Source: Cytobacillus suaedae (GTDB taxonomy: Bacteria > Bacillota > Bacilli > Bacillales > Bacillaceae_L). From it: a stretch of 64,000 nucleotides of DNA. Positions within the stretch are counted from its first letter, which is position 1. Every line of letters starts with the position of its first letter. A program made the position numbers and the translations under genes. The DNA is taken from contig CP063163.1 in assembly GCA_014960805.1 (NCBI GenBank), forward strand, positions 1,568,001 through 1,632,000. Reading direction: 5' to 3'. Shown here in pieces: positions 60,677 through 64,000 of this stretch. The notes beneath the pieces were generated by a model, which saw only the letters and a list, made by a program, of their open reading frames with translations, did not search any database and was not told where the DNA came from.

Positions 60677-60766
60677 TTCGACGAATAACATGACCACAAT
60701 TGTTAATACTCCTACCAATACAAGGTTTGATTGAAGTGCTACAGTAATTGCCTCGAACGTCGTCAT
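60662..60766 (-). CDS. Type I toxin, holin-like small membrane peptide
   Basis: 34-aa peptide MTTFEAITVALQSNLVLVGV... with a single transmembrane helix (about 5-28) and a Lys-rich C-terminus 'FVENKKK', as in the putative holin-like toxins of the TxpA/BsrG type. A very strong AAGGGAGGTGG precedes the ATG. Its 3' untranslated region is about 100 nt, structured (AGCCGC..GCGGCT hairpin), and overlapped by a candidate antisense RNA. A LexA-like box lies 100 bp upstream. Confidence 0.8.
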   Translation of the reverse strand: MTTFEAITVALQSNLVLVGVLTIVVMLFVENKKK

Positions 60767-60851
60767 CTTACCACCTCCCTTCAAGGGAAATGGTGAACCG
60801 CCCACCTGCTTGTATAGATACTAGTTTAATATTAGCATCAAGTGGTAAAAA

Positions 60852-60879
60852 ATTCTATCATTTTTAGAACGTACGTTCG
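60852..60879 (-). promoter_or_regulatory. LexA-like SOS box over a toxin promoter
   Basis: On the minus strand CGAACGTACGTTCT (60866-60879) matches the B. subtilis LexA consensus CGAACRNRYGTTYC at 13 of 14 positions; the core GAACGTACGTTC is a perfect palindrome. A TAGAAT -10 box follows at 60852-60857, so the SOS box would cover the -35 region. Points toward the toxin gene; the GNAT at 61015 (+) is the alternative target. Confidence 0.6.
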
Positions 60880-61014
60880 ACAAATGTGGAAAAGAGGAAT
60901 TTTTTCCTATAGATTATAAGGAAAATAAGACCTATGACTTTTTTCCTAAACACCTGTTTAATTTATCCTTCTGATTTAGCTAATACAAGCATAAACTAGG
61001 ATGAGGTGATAATT

Positions 61015-61494
61015 ATGGAAAAGATAATTAACACGTTGGAACAGCATGACCTAGTTTTTTTAGGAACAGAAATGGACAAATCAAATAATAAAGTTATTGT
61101 TTATAAGTTTAGAAGTCGTGATAACTATTGTATTTTTGCCATGTATGAAAAAGAAGGCAAGAATAAATGGAGTGACCCATTTTCATGTGATGCAGCAATT
61201 TTAACCTTTGAAGCGAAATCACAGGTTTATAACAATAAGTGTATACATATTGGGGATATTCGTGGGCATAAGCACAATCGAGGTCTTGGATCCATTCTCA
61301 TCAAATATTTAAAATCCTATTGCTTGTCTGAGGGGATTATTGAAATCGTTGGAGATATTTCAGATAGCCCAGAAGGTTTGAAGCATTTTTATAGAAAGCA
61401 CAATTTTAGAGTGAAAATCGATGAACGCAATGGAGTGGGGAGTGTTCGTTGGGTGAAATGGTATGATTTAGAAACGAAGAAGGTTAATATGTAA
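61015..61494 (+). CDS. GNAT-like acetyltransferase
   Basis: 159 aa; C-terminal half has 'HIGDIRGHKHNRGLGSILIKYLKSYC' (acetyl-CoA loop RGxGS) and 'SDSPEGLKHFYRKHNFRV'. The N-terminal half is divergent. ATG 61015 follows GAGGTG by 6 nt; GTG 61006 lies within that site. Possibly influenced by the LexA-like box 136 bp upstream. Substrate unknown. Confidence 0.8.
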   Translation: MEKIINTLEQHDLVFLGTEMDKSNNKVIVYKFRSRDNYCIFAMYEKEGKNKWSDPFSCDAAILTFEAKSQVYNNKCIHIGDIRGHKHNRGLGSILIKYLKSYCLSEGIIEIVGDISDSPEGLKHFYRKHNFRVKIDERNGVGSVRWVKWYDLETKKVNM

Positions 61495-61528
61495 AAATAC
61501 CGGGCGCAGAACGCACCGGTATTTTTTA
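61495..61528 (+). terminator. Terminator after 61015-61494
   Basis: AAATACCGG...CCGGTATTTTTT hairpin. Confidence 0.8.
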
Positions 61529-61553
61529 TGGGTAAAAACAACAAGAATTGACC

Positions 61554-61667
61554 CTACTCTTCAAACTTGTAGACTTTTAAATGTAAGTATACTGTTAGTA
61601 AACTACCCAGTAAAAATAAAGTTGCTCCTGTCCATGTAGTAGGATATAGATATTCGAAGAACTCCAC
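61554..61667 (-). CDS. Possible 37-aa membrane peptide
   Basis: MEFFEYLYPTTWTGATLFLL... with one transmembrane helix (about 13-31) and a short 'KVYKFEE' tail. GTG start with AAGGTGGTGG four to five bases upstream. Size and layout are toxin-like or of a small membrane regulator, but no homologue is recognised. Confidence 0.4.
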   Translation of the reverse strand: MEFFEYLYPTTWTGATLFLLGSLLTVYLHLKVYKFEE

Positions 61668-61877
61668 GTAGCCACCACCTTAAATAGTATTTTAACAGTG
61701 ATAATATTTATATTTATTATATAAGCGAAGGGTCTGTTTTATGAGAATTAATCTTAAAATTCGGAATATTATTAAGGTATATATAAGCTTCTAGTTTGCC
61801 TGATAAAAGCATAAGGTTTGAAGGTAGTTTCCTAAGATGCAATAATGGATGTAGAAACAAGAAAGGAGTTTGATTGA

Positions 61878-62522
61878 ATGAAGGTTTGTGTAATTGGAGC
61901 AAATGGTCAAATTGGAAAGTTACTTGTAGACCTCCTGCAGGATAGTGAGGCTTATACGGTTAGAGCGATGGTACGAAAAGACGAACAGGTTGAGTTCTTT
62001 AAGTCCAAAGGTGTAGAAACGGTTGTAGCTAGTCTCGCAGATGGAGTTGACCAAGTTGCTGAGGCAATTAGAGGCTGTGATGCAGTTGTATTTACAGCTG
62101 GATCTGGCGGGCAAACTGGATATGATCAAACTCTTTTAGTTGATCTTGATGGTGCGGTAAAAACTGTTGAGGCAGCTGAAAAGGTGGACGTTAATCGCTT
62201 TGTGATGGTAAGTGCGCTTGGGGCAAATGCACGTGATACTTGGAATGAGAAGCTCAGACCGTATTATGTTGCGAAGCACTATGCAGACAGAGCGCTTGTT
62301 CAAAGTACGTTGAACTATACAATTGTAAGGCCAGGTGCTCTTCTAAATGAAGAGGGAACAGGAAAGGTGACTGTAGGACCTAGACTAGATCGAGGTTCTG
62401 TTACTCGGGCGGATGTAGCAAAGGTGGTATTCGAGTCACTTACTGAAGAAAACACACATTATAAAGGCTTTGACCTTGTAAATGGAGTAACTCCTGTGCG
62501 TGAGTCATTGAAAGGGTTATAG
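61878..62522 (+). CDS. NAD(P)-binding SDR-like protein, YhfK type
   Basis: 214-aa atypical short-chain dehydrogenase: N-terminal nucleotide motif 'VCVIGANGQIGKLLVDLL', 'CDAVVFTAGSGG', 'VDVNRFVMVSALGA', 'YYVAKHYADRALVQSTLNYTIVRPGALL'. It matches the NmrA/YhfK-like family of NAD(P)H-binding proteins; activity unknown. GAAAGGAG precedes the ATG. Monocistronic. Confidence 0.88.
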   Translation: MKVCVIGANGQIGKLLVDLLQDSEAYTVRAMVRKDEQVEFFKSKGVETVVASLADGVDQVAEAIRGCDAVVFTAGSGGQTGYDQTLLVDLDGAVKTVEAAEKVDVNRFVMVSALGANARDTWNEKLRPYYVAKHYADRALVQSTLNYTIVRPGALLNEEGTGKVTVGPRLDRGSVTRADVAKVVFESLTEENTHYKGFDLVNGVTPVRESLKGL

Positions 62523-62654
62523 TTAGTAAGATTTATAGTGTGGAGTCTTCAGTTTAGTTCAGCTCTAGGAACTAAATGAAATAATTAACATTTAACACTT
62601 TAAACAAATATATAATTCGGTTATAATCAACTATGAACTTAATAACTTGTATAC

Positions 62655-62741
62655 CACAAGGGGAGCTTTATGCTGAGAGTGAACAGTTTTTCTCTGTTCT
62701 GACCCTTCGAACCTGTTAGTTAATGCTAGCGCAGGAATGTG
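62655..62741 (+). ncRNA. TPP riboswitch (THI element)
   Basis: Canonical elements: AAGGGGAGC...ATGCTGAGAGTGAA (P2/P3 start), GACCCTTCGAACCTG, and TAATGCTAGCGCAGGAA. It binds thiamine pyrophosphate and should reduce expression of thiT downstream. Confidence 0.95.
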
Positions 62742-62777
62742 AATTAGAGATATAGGTATTTTCGATAATAACTATGA

Positions 62778-62823
62778 ATCTCCCCTTGAGGTTACGGATA
62801 ACGAACAAAGGGGAGATTTTTTT
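62778..62823 (+). promoter_or_regulatory. Riboswitch expression platform (terminator/RBS sequestor)
   Basis: AATCTCCCCTT pairs with AAGGGGAGATT followed by TTTTT; the 3' arm AAGGGGAG is also the ribosome binding site of thiT, whose ATG is at 62824. One stem can therefore terminate transcription and hide the binding site. Confidence 0.8.
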
Positions 62824-63411
62824 ATGAAAAAAATGAGCTTGCAAGCGATGATTGAGGCATCAATTTTCGCAGCATTTGCACTTATTCTTGATTTTATACC
62901 AGCAATCCAACTTGGACCTTGGATGTCCATTTCAATTGCGATGGTCCCTATCTTTATTTTGGCACTACGTTGGGGCTTTAGAGTTGCACTAGTATCTGGT
63001 TTCCTATGGGGACTACTTCAGGTGGTAACAGGAGATGCTTACTTTTTAACGCCACTTCAATTTGCGATTGAATACTTTATTGCTTTTGCATTTGTAGGGT
63101 TTGCAGGTCTATTGTATCCTTCCGTCCAAAAAGCCATTAAGGACAATAATAAGGGTGGCATTGCCCTTTGGGTCATTGTTGCTGTGTTAGTTGGAACAAT
63201 CGCGCGTTATTTCTGGCACTTCCTAGCAGGTGTAGTTTTCTGGGGAGACTATGCGCCAGAAGATATGTCACCAGTCGTTTACTCATTGTTTGTTAATGGT
63301 GGAACAGCACTAGGAGCATTCATTCTGTGCTCAATCGTTTTAGTTCTTTTACTAGTAACTGCACCTCGTTTAGTTAAACAAAAAGAAACAATGGGTGGAG
63401 TTTCAAAATAA
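62824..63411 (+). CDS. thiT: Energy-coupled thiamine transporter ThiT
   Basis: 195 aa with six transmembrane helices; substrate-binding S component of an ECF transporter. ThiT/YuaJ motifs: 'MIEASIFAAFALILDFIP', 'GPWMSISIAMVPIFILALRWG', 'GLLQVVTGDAYFLTPLQFAIEYFIAFAFVGFAG' and 'ARYFWHFLAGVVFWG' (thiamine-contact Trp/His region). It shares the EcfAA'T energising module encoded elsewhere. Controlled by the TPP riboswitch at 62655. Confidence 0.96.
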   Translation: MKKMSLQAMIEASIFAAFALILDFIPAIQLGPWMSISIAMVPIFILALRWGFRVALVSGFLWGLLQVVTGDAYFLTPLQFAIEYFIAFAFVGFAGLLYPSVQKAIKDNNKGGIALWVIVAVLVGTIARYFWHFLAGVVFWGDYAPEDMSPVVYSLFVNGGTALGAFILCSIVLVLLLVTAPRLVKQKETMGGVSK

Positions 63412-63424
63412 TATTATAAACCGT

Positions 63425-63459
63425 AACGCTCAGAATATTTTCTGGGCGTTATTTTTTTT
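63425..63459 (+). terminator. Terminator after thiT
   Basis: AACGCTCAGA...TCTGGGCGTT hairpin followed by ATTTTTTTT. Confidence 0.85.
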
Positions 63460-63465
63460 GAAAAA

Positions 63466-63494
63466 AAGCGTCCCTACACGGTGTAGAAACGCTT
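63466..63494 (-). terminator. Terminator of modB
   Basis: AAGCGT..CTACAC-GGTGTAG..ACGCTT hairpin; minus strand continues TTTTTTTC. Confidence 0.75.
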
Positions 63495-63496
63495 AG

Positions 63497-64000
63497 TTAA
63501 TATAGCTTTTTAATAAGGTTAATTGAGATCAGCATTAGAAAAGATATAGCTAGTATAATTATAACTAAGGTCCATGCTAGTCCCATATTTCCAGAATCCA
63601 TTGCAAAATAAATGGCAGTCGGGATCGTTTGAGTTTTCCCAGGAATATTTCCTGCGAACATGAGTGTTGCACCAAACTCCCCTAGTGCACGGGCAAAGCT
63701 TAAGACTCCTCCAGTTATGATGGCCTTTGAGGCTAATGGAACAGTAATTCTTAAAAAGACATTCCACTCACTAGCTCCATCGATTCTAGAAGCATCTTCA
63801 ATATCCTTATCGATTGACTCAAATCCTATCAGAACGGACTGATACATCAATGGAAAGGCAACAACAATTGCAGCAATGACAGCTGCCCACCAGGTGAAAA
63901 TGATTGGTTGATTAAACAACCATTCTATAGATTGACCAACATATGAGTTTTTGCCAAAAATCACAATTAATAAAAATCCAACAACAGATGGCGGGAGAAC
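63497..64000 (-). CDS. modB: Molybdate ABC transporter permease, 3' part
   Basis: 168 codons of the C-terminal part are present; the gene continues beyond the window edge (the frame is open to base 64000 and reads VLPPSVVGFLLIV, internal ModB sequence). Permease EAA loop 'EDASRIDGASEWNVFLRITVPLASKAI' and 'SFARALGEFGATLMFAGNIPGKTQTIPTAIY' are diagnostic for ModB, the membrane subunit of the ModABC molybdate importer. The substrate-binding gene would lie upstream, outside the window. Confidence 0.92.
   Translation of the reverse strand, partial: VLPPSVVGFLLIVIFGKNSYVGQSIEWLFNQPIIFTWWAAVIAAIVVAFPLMYQSVLIGFESIDKDIEDASRIDGASEWNVFLRITVPLASKAIITGGVLSFARALGEFGATLMFAGNIPGKTQTIPTAIYFAMDSGNMGLAWTLVIIILAISFLMLISINLIKKLY

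Overview
The window looks like chromosomal DNA from an endospore-forming Bacillaceae species (Bacillus or a close relative). It has low G+C, strong AGGAGG-type ribosome binding sites, many TTG/GTG starts, an rRNA operon followed by a long tRNA cluster, and typical Bacillus families: DUF3231, DUF4181, DUF3892, DUF1284, DUF421, YfbM-type DUF1877, ThiT under a TPP riboswitch, YcgR/YcgQ, RNase J. The genus cannot be fixed by eye.

Layout. 1-3003: 3' end of a 23S rRNA, a 5S rRNA and 14 tRNAs. 3215-13617: small unknown proteins, a manganese catalase, a GNAT acetyltransferase, a LysM-NlpC/P60 cell-wall hydrolase, a PhzF-like isomerase, a diguanylate cyclase, DUF3231 and Nudix proteins. 13673-15381: an ECF sigma factor with its likely membrane anti-sigma partner and an autoregulatory promoter. 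15908-16160: an array of 51-bp palindromic repeats. 16214-20773: a lantibiotic-immunity-type ABC exporter beside a two-component system. 20829-34847: mixed housekeeping and accessory genes (serine hydrolase, several GNATs, second diguanylate cyclase, staygreen homologue, GtrA, AsnA, Ogt, GrpB, acyltransferase, MOSC). 35541-38141: an ABC-2 exporter operon bracketed by two copies of one palindromic terminator. 38309-38909: a DoxX gene behind an Fnr-type promoter. 38938-39471: a previously unflagged 514-bp element with 27-bp terminal inverted repeats and a perfect 10-bp target duplication. 39497-42987: zinc-responsive genes (znuA, ycgR, ycgQ) with three Zur boxes. 43060-55514: RNase J, third diguanylate cyclase, second DUF3231, FAD monooxygenase, TatA, several decayed genes, an SDR. 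55667-62522: isochorismatase-like hydrolase, MFS carrier, a Mn2+ riboswitch in front of an alpha/beta hydrolase, a c-di-GMP-I riboswitch in front of an orphan 105-aa protein, a type I toxin/antisense pair with a LexA-like box, and an SDR. 62655-64000: TPP riboswitch plus thiT, then the end of modB.

Themes. Cyclic di-GMP signalling is well represented: three GGDEF proteins with different sensors plus one c-di-GMP riboswitch. Metal homeostasis recurs (Mn catalase, Mn riboswitch, Zur regulon, molybdate). Several non-coding structures are not explained by genes: 51-bp repeat arrays at several loci, MITE-like elements with GGCTC-type ends, and the 514-bp TIR element. Several small genes of 34-59 codons with good ribosome binding sites were found by direct reading. 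All family assignments come from motif recognition by eye; no database search was run.
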